DNA of 64,000 bases from Planctomycetia bacterium (GTDB lineage: Bacteria; Planctomycetota; UBA8108; UBA1146), in contig JAAXJX010000038.1 of NCBI GenBank assembly GCA_012269595.1, positions 1 through 64,000 of the forward strand. The letters run 5' to 3'. A program made the position numbers and the translations under genes. Under the pieces are notes generated by a model that did not search any database, was not told the DNA's origin, and was given only the letters and a program-made list of their open reading frames with translations. Below are positions 1-9,734 of this stretch, piece by piece (within the stretch, counting starts at the first letter, position 1; every line of letters begins with the position of its first letter).

Positions 1-1148
1 TCACCGTCGGGCACACCGTCGTTATCGTCGTCCGTATCGGTCAGGTCGCAGGTGCCGTCAGCATCGGTATCGGTGCCGTCGTTGGAAGGATCGTCGGATC
101 CGCTGGAGCAGTCGTCACAACCGTCCATGTCGGCATCACGGCAAACGGTGTTATCCGTTGGATTACTGTCGTCACCATCCAACACACCGTCATTGTCGTC
201 ATCCGGGTCGCCGAGATCACAGAGTCCATCGCTGTCCGTGTCTGTTCCGTCATTCGCAGGGTTGTCACTACCACTGGAACAATCGTCGCAGCCATCCATG
301 TCCGCATCGCGGCAAACGGTGTTGTCGGTCGGATTGCTGTCGTCACCGTCGGGCACACCGTCGTTGTCGTCGTCGTCGTCACAGTCGTCTTCGGTACCGT
401 CAGTGTCGGTATCGGTCTCACAGGACTGGAGGACACCATCGAGGTCGCAGTCCAGAGCCGGGTTATCGGCAATCTGACAAACGTCGAGAACGCTGTTGCT
501 GTCACAGTCGGCCGCTCCTCCGGCGAGATCACAGGAGTCGAGAACACCGTTGCCATCACAGTCGAGGGAGGCATCGCCACCCAGCTCGGCACTGTACTCA
601 CAGAGGTCGAGAATTCCGTCGACGTCGCAGTCGTTGGCGGGGTTGGCGGTGATTTCACACTCGTCAACCTGACCATTGGAGTCACAGTCGGTTTCACATT
701 CGTCGGGAATCAGGTTTCCGTTACAGTCCGGAGCTCCCAGTGCCACCTCGCAGGGGTCAAGGATTCCGTTGTTGTTGCAGTCTGCACCGGCCAGGAACTG
801 ACAAATGTCGGGAACCCCGTTGTTGTCGCAGTCCTTGTTGGTGCCATCGGCAATATCACAACTGTCGGGGACTCCATTGGAGTTGCAGTCCTCGCTGGTG
901 CCGTCGGTGATATCACACTCGTCGGGTACACCATTGTTGTTGCAGTCCAGGCTGGTGCCGTTGGCGATATCCGTAGCGTCCTCAGTTCCATTGCCATTGC
1001 AGTCGAGCATGGGAATGGTCGGCAGCACAGGAATCAGCAACGCCGCAGAGGCGGTCGATCCAACTCCCAAAGCAACCATGAGAACGATGGCGGATGCCAG
1101 ACATCGCCATACGGAAAGTGAACGTGAATTGGAATTGAGCGGTGACAT
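1..1148 (-). CDS. Secreted protein with calcium-binding DCNxNGxxDxCD / thrombospondin type-3-like repeats (partial at left edge)
   Basis: Read from ATG at 1148-1146, preceded by a clear GGAGGAG ribosome site; the frame stays open to base 1, so the C-terminus lies outside the window. The first ~35 residues form a signal peptide with an Ala-rich end. After residue ~48 come about ten repeats of the form DCNGNGxxDxCDIxxG, then longer Asp-rich repeats (DTDGDGxxDDCDDDDDNDGVPDGDDSNPTDN type) that resemble thrombospondin type-3 calcium loops. Such repeats are common in exported planctomycete proteins and probably bind Ca2+ to stiffen an extracellular stalk; the actual function is unknown. Two Asp-rich blocks near 125-390 are almost identical copies at the DNA level. 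No catalytic domain is visible in this part. Confidence 0.85.
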   Translation of the reverse strand, partial: MSPLNSNSRSLSVWRCLASAIVLMVALGVGSTASAALLIPVLPTIPMLDCNGNGTEDATDIANGTSLDCNNNGVPDECDITDGTSEDCNSNGVPDSCDIADGTNKDCDNNGVPDICQFLAGADCNNNGILDPCEVALGAPDCNGNLIPDECETDCDSNGQVDECEITANPANDCDVDGILDLCEYSAELGGDASLDCDGNGVLDSCDLAGGAADCDSNSVLDVCQIADNPALDCDLDGVLQSCETDTDTDGTEDDCDDDDDNDGVPDGDDSNPTDNTVCRDADMDGCDDCSSGSDNPANDGTDTDSDGLCDLGDPDDDNDGVLDGDDSNPTDNTVCRDADMDGCDDCSSGSDDPSNDGTDTDADGTCDLTDTDDDNDGVPDG

Positions 1149-1808
1149 ATACACTCCTCCAGAAAAATTGAAACTCCGGACAAAACCCGGTGTTGAAAAA
1201 TCAAAATGGCCCCAATGAAAGCCGGCTCTTCCCCCGAGTGTGTGGCCAGGAGTTTCGCGGATTTTCATGAACCCAATAAGTCTGAACAAAAAATACCCAA
1301 TGGTCCAAAATGCGGGCGGGACGCAGATCAGTTACCTGCAAAGAACCGGATTGAATCGGGAACACACCCCCCCGACGCAAAGCCTGCAATAAAGGAAACT
1401 ATAGGTAGTAAACACACTCTCACGAAAAAAATAATAACGAGGAGATGTTGGCGATCAAAAGAAAAAATCGTCATGCAACGGAGTATCTCTCTGCATTCAC
1501 GCTTTACCCAAACTTACAAAAAAACATGCTTTTATGAACATCCATGACATTAAGAACTGTTGTCATGTCAAGTTGAGACGGCCATTCAAAACCTTCTTAC
1601 CTGCATATCAAGACATGCATGTTTTCCAAAGCACTGCCTAATATGCGACTTATGATCAATCTAAAAATCTCCAATCTTCTGGAAGTTTTTTATTACCCTT
1701 TAAGAGAGCCACGGTACTCCAGAAAGATGAGAACTGACAATCACCGTTGTCTGTTTATGGGATCACTATAGACAAAGGTTCCGATCCAATCCTGTTTTTT
1801 TGGGGGCC
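1149..1808. other. AT-rich 660-bp intergenic region between mutS and the repeat-protein gene
   Basis: Both flanking genes are on the minus strand, so this holds the mutS 3' end and the upstream region of the repeat-protein gene. It is visibly richer in A and T than the genes around it. An inverted repeat CATGACA (1543-1549) / TGTCATG (1561-1567) and a 10-bp palindrome ACATGCATGT (1613-1622) are present; either could be a regulatory site. No convincing terminator with a U-run follows mutS. The open frame at 1206-1547 (+) has no ribosome site and no recognisable protein character, so I see no gene here. Confidence 0.5.
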
Positions 1809-4451
1809 TCAGGCGGTGAAGGACTCACCCGAAGTCTGTTTTTTCAATTCATAAATCAGGTCGAGAGCCTCACGGGGTGACAGTTCGTCCGGCTGGACTG
1901 CCTGAAGTTTTTCCAACAGCCGCCTCTCCATCTGATCAAAGAGACCCGGCTGTTCGACAGGTTGAAGAGATTCATTTGGGAGACTTCGGTTCTGTCCCAC
2001 CTCTTTGGGAGTCGAGGCGTGCGATTCCAGATCGGAAAGAATGGAACGGGCTCGCCCCAACACCGGTGAGGGAACTCCTGCCAGGCGAGCCACATGAATG
2101 CCATAGGATTTGTCTGCCGACCCTGGACGGATCTTGTGAAGGAAGACGATTTCATCCTTCCATTCCTTGACCTCGACACACAGATTGGTCACCTGCTCAG
2201 GCAGCAATTCCTCCAGAGCCACCAACTCATGATAGTGAGTGGCAAAGAAGGTTCGGCAACGGACCCGTTGAGCCAAATCTTCTGCGATCGCCCAGGCGAT
2301 GGAAACACCGTCGTGAGTGCTCGTCCCTCGTCCCACCTCATCCAGAATCACCAGGGATCGTTCGGTGGCATTGTGAAGAATCCGGGCCGTTTCGACCATC
2401 TCCACCATGAAGGTGGATTGTCCGTGAACCAGATCGTCCGCCGCTCCGACACGGGTAAAGATGCGATCCGCCAATCCGAGAACTGCCTTTTTCGCCGGAA
2501 CAAAAGCTCCCATCTGGCCAAGAATACAGATCAGTGCTGTCTGCCGGATATAGGTCGATTTACCCGCCATGTTCGGACCCGTGATCACCGACAGGGTTGC
2601 GCCGGCTCCGCTGGAGACATCATTGGGAGTGAAATCGCTGCGTGCCGCACCAGCTCCCACCACCGGGTGAAATCCCTCCTCGATTTCGAGGATCGGCTCT
2701 TCGACAATCTCGGGTGCACACCATTCCTCTTCCGCTGCAACTTTGGCCAACGATTGAAAAACATCAATTTCTGCAATGATCGCTGAAGCGGTCTGGAAAG
2801 CCTTGATGTGACCCAGAAGTTCTTCCCTGAGTTGTTGGAAGATCTCCAGTTCCAGTTGGTCTGCCCGCTCCTTGGAACCGAGAACCTTTTCCTCCATCTC
2901 TTTCAGCTCAGGAGTGATATAGCGCTCAGCATTCTTGAGAGTTTGCTTGCGGATATAGGTTTCGGGGATGCGCTCAGAGTGGGTATGGGTGATCTCGATG
3001 TAGTAACCAAAGACCCGGTTGTATCCCACCTTGAGGTTGGGAATCCCGGTCTTGGCCGATTCCTCCGCCTCGAAAGCCGCCATCCATGAAACCCCATCTC
3101 TGGAAACAGCCCTCAGTTCATCCAGAGCAGGGTCGAACCCATCACGGATCAACCCCCCTTCTGTCAGGGTCAGGGGCGGCTCTTCCACAAGGGTGTCATG
3201 GATCCGCTCTGCGATCGATCGGGCGAGATCACCGTCCAGATCCTTTTCCAGTTCGATCAATCTTTGCGGCTCGAGTCCCTCCAGGCAGGACTTCAGTTCA
3301 GGAAGTGCCTGCAGAGAACGGGCCAATGCCCGCAAATCGCGGCCATGAATCCTTCCCATTGGCAATCGGGAAGCCAAACGTTCAATATCCCGGACTTCCG
3401 CGAGAGCAGAGCGAAGCTGACCGCGTAACTCCTTGTCGCGAACGAGGCATGAAACAGCCGATTGCCTCGACCGTATCGGTGCCGCATCGGCGAGTGGGGT
3501 CTGAATCCACTCCCTGAGCATCCGTGCACCCATCGCAGTTCGAGTCTTGTCGAGCAATCCGAGCAGGGATCCCCTGCGCTCGCCGGTTCGGGTCACCTCC
3601 AAAAGATCGAGAGCCCTGTGGGTAGAGGCATCCAGCCCCAGTTTTCTCTGGTGGCCAGAACTTCTCAGGGAAGTAATGTGCATCAGGGACTGCCGCTGGG
3701 TTTGCTGAAGATACTCCAGCAATGCCCCTGCCGTGCCGATGGCCCCCTTCAAATGCTCGACTCCAAAACCATCGAGAGTCGTCATAGCAAAATGGGCCAG
3801 TAAACGCTGGCGTGCCGATTCCAACTCAAAGTGCCATTCGGGCCAGCGGGTCAGCGTGCACCCAGGAAGGTAAGCGCTGAGCCAGTCCAGTATGGGATCA
3901 CCGGTGGGATCAAATCCTTCGGGAATCAGGATTTCTCTGGGCTGAATCGCCAGCAGGCTTTCGATGCCCTCCCCGGAATCGAGATCCTGACAATGGAATT
4001 TTCCGGTCGAGAGGTCGACCCAGGCGAGCCCACCCAATCCGTGTTCTGCCGGACGGTATGAGGCCAGATGGATCGGGGAGTGATCTTCGAGACTCTCCTC
4101 AGGCACAAAGGTGCCGGGAGTGACGACGCGAACCACCTTGCGATCGACGATGCCCTTGGCCTCGGCGGCATCCTCCACCTGTTCACAGATGGCGACCCGA
4201 TGCCCCGCCTCAACCAGCCTCTGTATGTAGGAATCCACACTCTTGACCGGGATTCCGGCCATGGGAATTTTTTGACCGCTTTTGTCCTTTGATCGGGAAG
4301 TCAGGGTGATGCCCAGCAACTCTGAAACGAGTCGGGCATCATCGAAGAACATTTCGTAGAAGTCGCCCATACGAAAGAAAAGCACCTCATCCGGGTGTTC
4401 TCCCTTCGCAGCATGAAACTGACGCATCATGGGTGTTTCGGCAGTTGCCAC
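1809..4451 (-). CDS. mutS: DNA mismatch repair protein MutS
   Basis: 880 residues, close to the usual ~855. The N-terminal mismatch-recognition domain carries FFRMGDFYEMF, the conserved Phe-x-Glu mismatch-wedge motif. The C-terminal ATPase has Walker A GPNMAGKST at about residues 625-633, Walker B LVILDEVGRGTST, and the conserved ATHYHEL segment. The subfamily motif DLxxGxSTFMVEM is present with His (DLVHGQSTF). The protein recognises base mismatches and recruits MutL, whose gene is in this window at 47570-49396 but not adjacent. I use the GTG start at 4451, which has a GAAGGGA ribosome site about 8 nt upstream; ATG codons at residues 8 and 9 are weaker alternatives. Divergent from the P-domain protein gene. 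Confidence 0.97.
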   Translation of the reverse strand: MATAETPMMRQFHAAKGEHPDEVLFFRMGDFYEMFFDDARLVSELLGITLTSRSKDKSGQKIPMAGIPVKSVDSYIQRLVEAGHRVAICEQVEDAAEAKGIVDRKVVRVVTPGTFVPEESLEDHSPIHLASYRPAEHGLGGLAWVDLSTGKFHCQDLDSGEGIESLLAIQPREILIPEGFDPTGDPILDWLSAYLPGCTLTRWPEWHFELESARQRLLAHFAMTTLDGFGVEHLKGAIGTAGALLEYLQQTQRQSLMHITSLRSSGHQRKLGLDASTHRALDLLEVTRTGERRGSLLGLLDKTRTAMGARMLREWIQTPLADAAPIRSRQSAVSCLVRDKELRGQLRSALAEVRDIERLASRLPMGRIHGRDLRALARSLQALPELKSCLEGLEPQRLIELEKDLDGDLARSIAERIHDTLVEEPPLTLTEGGLIRDGFDPALDELRAVSRDGVSWMAAFEAEESAKTGIPNLKVGYNRVFGYYIEITHTHSERIPETYIRKQTLKNAERYITPELKEMEEKVLGSKERADQLELEIFQQLREELLGHIKAFQTASAIIAEIDVFQSLAKVAAEEEWCAPEIVEEPILEIEEGFHPVVGAGAARSDFTPNDVSSGAGATLSVITGPNMAGKSTYIRQTALICILGQMGAFVPAKKAVLGLADRIFTRVGAADDLVHGQSTFMVEMVETARILHNATERSLVILDEVGRGTSTHDGVSIAWAIAEDLAQRVRCRTFFATHYHELVALEELLPEQVTNLCVEVKEWKDEIVFLHKIRPGSADKSYGIHVARLAGVPSPVLGRARSILSDLESHASTPKEVGQNRSLPNESLQPVEQPGLFDQMERRLLEKLQAVQPDELSPREALDLIYELKKQTSGESFTA

Positions 4452-4629
4452 AGAGTGGTCCCTTCCAGGTGCTTTTCCGACTCCCAGCCAGATCGGGCAT
4501 TCTAGCCGCTCCGTCGGCTCAGGCGAGACGCCGTTGCCACAGATTGAGGTAGAAATTACCTGATTTGTATCGTTCCACTCCGAAAGATTCAGACGTTATG
4601 ATTGTAGGTGGGATTTCGTGCTTAGAATG

Positions 4630-4645
4630 GACTCTTAGAAGAGTC
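4630..4645. promoter_or_regulatory. 16-bp interrupted palindrome upstream of the P-domain protein gene
   Basis: GACTCTT-AG-AAGAGTC: two perfect 7-bp arms with a 2-bp centre, 50 nt before the ATG at 4695 and within the 243-bp divergent region shared with mutS. The short spacer suits a dimeric DNA-binding protein better than an RNA hairpin. The regulator is unknown. Confidence 0.35.
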
Positions 4646-4694
4646 TGGCGGGAAATCCCCGGCATTAATTTCTCCGAATGAAACAGGAGTGTCC

Positions 4695-7600
4695 ATGCAC
4701 CCCTTTATCAAATCTCTTCGGTTTGCATTTTCGTGGCTGGTGATCGGCCTCGCAGGCACTTTGCATGCTGATATTGTTCAGTGCACGAATCTGCCCAACG
4801 CACTGCCCATCTCTGAAGATGCGGCCAACCCCACCGAAGTGGTCATCTCAGTGACAACGGATGAGCCCGTCACCGACGTCGATATCCTTGTCGACATCGC
4901 CCATGACTACATCGATGACGTCATCGTTGAGATTATCTCCCCCGCAGGAACTCTGGTACGCCTTCATGATCAGGGTGGCGGTAGCAACGACTTCATCAAT
5001 GTGATCTTCGATGATGGTGGAGCTCCCAATGGAAACATCCCGTGGGACTCCGGTTGCAGGGTTCAACCATCCGGCCCCGGCTCCCTTTCCGATCTCGCTT
5101 CGGCAAGCTCCGTTGGAGACTGGACGCTGCGCTGTCAGGATACTTTTGCCGGTGGAGCGACCGGTGCTCTCAGTGGCTGGTGTCTGAATACCTTCGATTC
5201 CACTGTTTCAGGAGCTGTGCTCTCGCCCACCAATTTTCTTTGCAGGGATCTGGGCGGTACGGGCACTGTTGAGATGACCTGGTCCAATCCTCAGGTGTAT
5301 GACGAGATCCAGATTTTGTCTGCAGGTGCCGTCGTCGATATCGTCGCCGGTGACACGACCTCGTACACACTTGCAACCGGATCCGTGGGTGGACTCGTTG
5401 AACTGTGCCTTTTGCCGACACTCGGCGGAGCAATTCCCTGCACGACGACCTGTGCAAATATCACCACTCAGGCAATTACCCCCTCCCTTGAGCAGTGCAA
5501 CACGCCCGGTTCTGTGGTCGGTAACACCGTCACTGAAACGCTCGATGTCATCAACATTGGTACCGACCTAGAAATCGGTGATCTGCAGGTACAGGTCGAC
5601 GTCCAGCATCCCTTTGTCGGCGACCTGGTCGTCGATCTGAGTCATGCGGGAACTACTGTTCGTCTGCACAATGAAAATGGTGGAGCCGCCACGCAGATTG
5701 AAGCAACCTTCTGGGATCTGGGTGCGGCTCAAGGAACGACGGGCGTCAACTGTGGTTGCCCCCTGCAACCCACAGGGCCTGGAGTTCTTGCAGACTTCAA
5801 TGGAAGTTCATCCCTCGGTGACTGGACTCTGCGACTGGCAGACGTCTTCTCTGGAGGCGGTCCCCGAATCGGCTCTCTCGACTCATGGTGCTTCCGCGCC
5901 TTTGAGCTGGGCAGTGTGACGGATCTTGTTTGTGACACTCCATCGGGAAGTACCACTTCCACCCTTACATGGACCAACCCCCAGGATTTCGATGGCTTTG
6001 AAATTTACGCCAACGGAGTGCTGGAAACTGTGATCTCCAACGGAACAGCCACCAGTTATGTGACCGCCCCGCAAACATTGCCAGCACAGGTGGTCTACTG
6101 CATCGTTCCGCTGCTGACCGGTGAGATCGTGCCGCAGAACTGCTGCGAGGCGAACTTCCTCGTCCAGCCGATGACAGACGTTCTTGCCAGTGCACAGCCG
6201 GGAACGGGTGTGATCAGTGCCAGCTGGGTCAATGCGACCGCCTATGACCTGATCAACGTGTACGTCGACGGAAACCTCGAGGCCTCCCTCCCGGGAGACG
6301 CCACCTCCTGGAGTGGCGGTTCAGCGACTGCGCCCGGCACAGCAGAGTTTTGTCTCGAAGCTTCGCAAAACAGCTTTGTTTCCGATTTTGTTTGCAAAAA
6401 TGTTGCTCTTCTTCAGCAGCGGGATTACTCCGCTTGCAGAACTCCAGGGTCACCGATCAATCAGGCGGTCAGCCCGGTTACAGACATCATTTTTGTTCCC
6501 ACCAACAATCTCATCGGCGATATCGATGTCCTCGTCGATCTCCGTCACCCCTTCATCGGTGACTTGACCGTGGACCTCGCTTCTCCCGGAGGTGTCGGTA
6601 TTCGATTGCATGACCTCCTCGGTGGAGCAGATGCGGACATGAATGTGGTCTACTCCAACGGTGCTCCTGCCAATGCGGGCCCTTACAACTGTGGCTGTGC
6701 CATGGAAGCCAGTGGCCCCGGTTCAATGGCGGATTTCATCAATACACCGAGTATTGGTCCCTGGTTGATGTCCATCTCGGATATCTACCCAGGCAACATT
6801 TCCACCTTTGATCGTTGGTGCCTGCAGATTGATGCCGGTTGCCAGACCCTTCCGCCGCAAGATGTCACGGCTGTTTCTGACGGTACGGAAGTGACCCTCA
6901 GTTGGACCAATGCATCGCCCTACGACGAGATCCAGTTGATGCGAAACGGCGCCATCGTGGCTACCGGAATCTCCGGAACCGCGACCAGCTATGTGGATAC
7001 TCCCCCTGCCGGAGCATACGAATATGAACTGATCGGCTTTGATTTTGGCCAGGGTTGCAGCAACACCAGTGACAAGATCATTGCGGGTGTCGGAATCACC
7101 GACGTGGTCTGGATCGGTGAAACCGGAGGAAATGTCCTGAGCGGCGCCCTCCTTGCCGACAGTCTCTTCCAGTTGGGAAGAATGGTCATGACGGTCGATA
7201 CCCTGACCCCCGATCTGATGGATCGCTCTGGAGTCCCTGAAGTTCTCTGGGCATGCCTTGGAACCTACCCGGAGCGTTATGAACTGACCGCTGCTGACGG
7301 ACTTCTGTTGGCAGAGTTTCACACCGGAGACGATGGCCTCAATGGTTCACAGGAACGGGCCCCGGTCTCCATCTACATCGAGAGCAACGACGCCTGGGGC
7401 TACGACCCGCAGACCATCTTTGCCAACTACGATGGAGTCGAGGACACTTCCCTGGGCAATGTCGAAAATGGTGATGACTCACTGGTCAATCTCGTTGGAT
7501 TCGACTCGGGCTACGGCCTCGACTGTTCATTCCTCGATGCACCGTACATTCAGGACTCTGCCGGCAACGACTACACCGACCGCCTCTTCCCCTGCAACCT

Positions 7601-8102
7601 GAACCCCGATCTGGGTGGAGATCGATCCGGAGTAATCTGGCAAGGCTCCGACCTCTTCGGTCCCTACACTGTCGGTATTCACTATGACAGTGAGATCGCC
7701 CCGGTGATCAGTCAGACCTGGGAAATCGGTGGTTACGGAAATGACATCTTCCAGATTCTGCCCCTTTACCTGGCAGCACTGGAAAACAATGTCGCTCCTC
7801 CTCCTGTTGACCCCGAGTTCATTCGTGGCGACGTCAACAATGACGGTGGTCGCAATGTGGCAGATGCCATCTTCCTTCTTGCAAGCCTGTTTGTTCCCGG
7901 AAGCCCTGCGGCCTCCTGCGCCGATTCGGCCGATTGCAATGACGATGGCGGAACCAATGTCGCTGATGCTGTTTACCTGCTGAACAATCTGTTCATTCCG
8001 GGAAGCGCGCCGATTCCGGCACCGGGTACCAATCTCGATTGTGGTCCGGATCCGACCGCCGACAGCCTCGATTGCCTGAGCACGGGGGCCAGCTGCCCCT
8101 AG
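4695..8102 (+). CDS. Large secreted protein with three P-domain-like modules, FN3-like linkers and a C-terminal dockerin-type repeat pair
   Basis: 1135 residues from ATG 4695; AGGAG at 4685-4689 gives good spacing (a GTG at 4689 overlaps that site and is less likely). Residues 1-25 are a signal peptide ending LHA. Three homologous modules at about 40-172, 265-404 and 579-715 share the pattern of proprotein-convertase P domains: a DLxVxVDxxHxFxGDLxVDLxSPxGTxVRLH core, then a GDWTL-like strand and a terminal W-C pair. Between them are FN3-like segments (TWSNPQxYDEIQI type). Residues ~1042-1110 hold two Asp/Asn-rich calcium loops with NVADAxxLLxxLF helices, that is a dockerin-like pair. The region ~745-1040 is unrecognised. 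No protease domain is present, so the P domains act without the usual subtilisin partner. Likely extracellular or cell-surface. Confidence 0.85.
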   Translation: MHPFIKSLRFAFSWLVIGLAGTLHADIVQCTNLPNALPISEDAANPTEVVISVTTDEPVTDVDILVDIAHDYIDDVIVEIISPAGTLVRLHDQGGGSNDFINVIFDDGGAPNGNIPWDSGCRVQPSGPGSLSDLASASSVGDWTLRCQDTFAGGATGALSGWCLNTFDSTVSGAVLSPTNFLCRDLGGTGTVEMTWSNPQVYDEIQILSAGAVVDIVAGDTTSYTLATGSVGGLVELCLLPTLGGAIPCTTTCANITTQAITPSLEQCNTPGSVVGNTVTETLDVINIGTDLEIGDLQVQVDVQHPFVGDLVVDLSHAGTTVRLHNENGGAATQIEATFWDLGAAQGTTGVNCGCPLQPTGPGVLADFNGSSSLGDWTLRLADVFSGGGPRIGSLDSWCFRAFELGSVTDLVCDTPSGSTTSTLTWTNPQDFDGFEIYANGVLETVISNGTATSYVTAPQTLPAQVVYCIVPLLTGEIVPQNCCEANFLVQPMTDVLASAQPGTGVISASWVNATAYDLINVYVDGNLEASLPGDATSWSGGSATAPGTAEFCLEASQNSFVSDFVCKNVALLQQRDYSACRTPGSPINQAVSPVTDIIFVPTNNLIGDIDVLVDLRHPFIGDLTVDLASPGGVGIRLHDLLGGADADMNVVYSNGAPANAGPYNCGCAMEASGPGSMADFINTPSIGPWLMSISDIYPGNISTFDRWCLQIDAGCQTLPPQDVTAVSDGTEVTLSWTNASPYDEIQLMRNGAIVATGISGTATSYVDTPPAGAYEYELIGFDFGQGCSNTSDKIIAGVGITDVVWIGETGGNVLSGALLADSLFQLGRMVMTVDTLTPDLMDRSGVPEVLWACLGTYPERYELTAADGLLLAEFHTGDDGLNGSQERAPVSIYIESNDAWGYDPQTIFANYDGVEDTSLGNVENGDDSLVNLVGFDSGYGLDCSFLDAPYIQDSAGNDYTDRLFPCNLNPDLGGDRSGVIWQGSDLFGPYTVGIHYDSEIAPVISQTWEIGGYGNDIFQILPLYLAALENNVAPPPVDPEFIRGDVNNDGGRNVADAIFLLASLFVPGSPAASCADSADCNDDGGTNVADAVYLLNNLFIPGSAPIPAPGTNLDCGPDPTADSLDCLSTGASCP

Positions 8103-8144
8103 ACGCCTGAGCCCAAGTCTCTGCGTCCTTTGCAAAGAATGAAA

Positions 8145-8185
8145 CACGCCCCCGGAACGAGTCGTTCCGGGGGCGTGATTTTTTT
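8145..8185 (+). terminator. Strong intrinsic terminator after the P-domain protein gene
   Basis: A perfect 15-bp stem, CACGCCCCCGGAACG (8145-8159) against CGTTCCGGGGGCGTG (8163-8177), with a 3-nt loop is followed by A and seven Ts. It lies 43 bp after the stop at 8102 and before the convergent gene end at 8208; the opposite strand leaves the hairpin as TTTC, so it may also slow the convergent transcript. Confidence 0.95.
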
Positions 8186-8207
8186 CAGCTCATGAAAAAC
8201 GTGAAGC

Positions 8208-9506
8208 TCAGGGAAGAGCCTTGATCAATCTTCCCAAACCCAAAACCAGGATCGCTCCAAAAATCGCCCCGAGGATGATTTCTCTGGCACCCCCTCCCGT
8301 ACCACTGACTGGAGGTTCTTCGACAGGGCTTTCTGGCTCAGGACGATCAGTGTCTCCTGCCGGTCGGGCATTGGTCCTTTTCCCGGAATCAGAGGAAACA
8401 GCGGGCTTCTGATCAACAGGTTTCAACAACTGCGGTTGATTGCCAGGTTGATTTTCAGAAGGAGTGGTTGGATCCACTGCTTGCTCTTTAAAGCTCGAAG
8501 GAATAATGGAGACCTGTTTTTCCAATGTCCGGGCGTCGGCTCCTGCAGCCTGAACAGATCTCTTTGCTGACGAATCGACACCCGCCAACTCAGTCGTTTC
8601 CCTGAGAAGCAGTACAGGGTTTCCGAGGGAGTCGAGTCCGTCTGCACATGCCATCTCGAGCGATTCCAACTCACCCAATTTTTCTTCACACCGAAGAATA
8701 CGCTGGCGGATCCTGTCGATCACTTCCGGCAAGTCCCGAACCTTCAGATGGCCCTGCCCTGTCTGTTCTCTCACTCGGACGATTTCTTTCAGACGAGATT
8801 TCAAACTCTTCTTCAGCGATTCCGCCGCCTCGACAATCGAATGTGACTCGCTCTTGAGGGCATGAAAAACCCGAGGCTTGGAATCACTCTCCTGACCCCA
8901 TGATTTGAGATGGGAGACGAAGCCCTCACCAGAATCGAGAACCCCCTGAATGCGAGCCTGCATTCCTTCGACCCGATTGCCGAAATCTTCCAGCAGGTTC
9001 AGATATCCCTGCTTGCCAAGTTCGCGGGAAACCTCTTCATGAATCACGCTTCCAGTGGCTGAGTTTGATCTGACTCCATTAGAGGATCCTGAATTGGAAA
9101 CCCCTCTTTCAGGCGCTGTTTTTTCTGCCCTCGCTTTTTCCCGTCGCTCAGCTCTGATGACTTCTCTTTCGCGAACCAGTTCAGATCTTTGCTGAGTAAT
9201 CTGTTCAGAGACCACAGAACCCAGGGGTTGAGTCGAGATCAGGTCTGCACTGGGAATTTTCACCGAATAGTAGGAGGCGAGCTTTTCATTGAAGAGCCTC
9301 AGATGATACTCGTCTCCCTCAAGGCGAATCTCGGCAACGCCCTCTTTTTCGTTTCCGAACAAACGGAAACGGACCTTCTCCAGCATTCGATCCTCTTGGG
9401 AAAGCGAAGAATCGGCAGCGCCCAATCCCGGGAGGGAGCAGAGGCAAAGGCAGAGGAGTGCCAGGCCACAGAAAATGGGCCGCAAATTGGGCCGTAATCG
9501 GTGCAT
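8208..9506 (-). CDS. Exported coiled-coil protein with C-terminal membrane anchor, function unknown
   Basis: 432 residues from ATG 9506, which gives a clean signal peptide (basic n-region, Leu/Cys-rich core, GLGAAD cleavage area); a GTG at 9542 would add 12 residues and has no ribosome site. Residues ~40-95 are a compact beta-rich segment (VRFRLFGNEKEGVAEIRL), followed by a charged, predicted helical/coiled-coil region to ~300. A Pro/Ser/Thr/Glu-rich low-complexity tail follows. The last ~24 residues, EIILGAIFGAILVLGLGRL, form a single membrane helix. The layout suggests a periplasmic coiled-coil protein held in the inner membrane. I do not recognise the family. It is convergent with the gene to its left and divergent from cutA. 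Confidence 0.75.
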   Translation of the reverse strand: MHRLRPNLRPIFCGLALLCLCLCSLPGLGAADSSLSQEDRMLEKVRFRLFGNEKEGVAEIRLEGDEYHLRLFNEKLASYYSVKIPSADLISTQPLGSVVSEQITQQRSELVREREVIRAERREKARAEKTAPERGVSNSGSSNGVRSNSATGSVIHEEVSRELGKQGYLNLLEDFGNRVEGMQARIQGVLDSGEGFVSHLKSWGQESDSKPRVFHALKSESHSIVEAAESLKKSLKSRLKEIVRVREQTGQGHLKVRDLPEVIDRIRQRILRCEEKLGELESLEMACADGLDSLGNPVLLLRETTELAGVDSSAKRSVQAAGADARTLEKQVSIIPSSFKEQAVDPTTPSENQPGNQPQLLKPVDQKPAVSSDSGKRTNARPAGDTDRPEPESPVEEPPVSGTGGGAREIILGAIFGAILVLGLGRLIKALP

Positions 9507-9734
9507 TCGCGAAAGCTTTCCAGATGAGGAAAACAGAACCACTTATGAAATCGGGACTACCGACTCGGGATTTGGAAGTCCCGAGCCCTGCCTCTGAATG
9601 GTTGAGTTATCCCCGTCGCATTTCTTTCCAATCCCGATCTTACATCATTACAGACTGGATTTCCGTAATGTTTCGAGGGGGTTGAACCGTGCTAATATCT
9701 GGACAGTCCCATTTCCAAAGGAATCGAGCAAACG

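Noticed and set aside
1-1000. CRISPR-like appearance of the regularly repeated sequence at the left edge
   Set aside because: Repeats encode in-frame DCNxNGxxDxCD protein units with no unique spacers of constant length.
1206-1547. 113-codon plus-strand frame in the gap next to mutS
   Set aside because: No ribosome site, no recognisable protein pattern and an AT-rich noncoding-like base composition.
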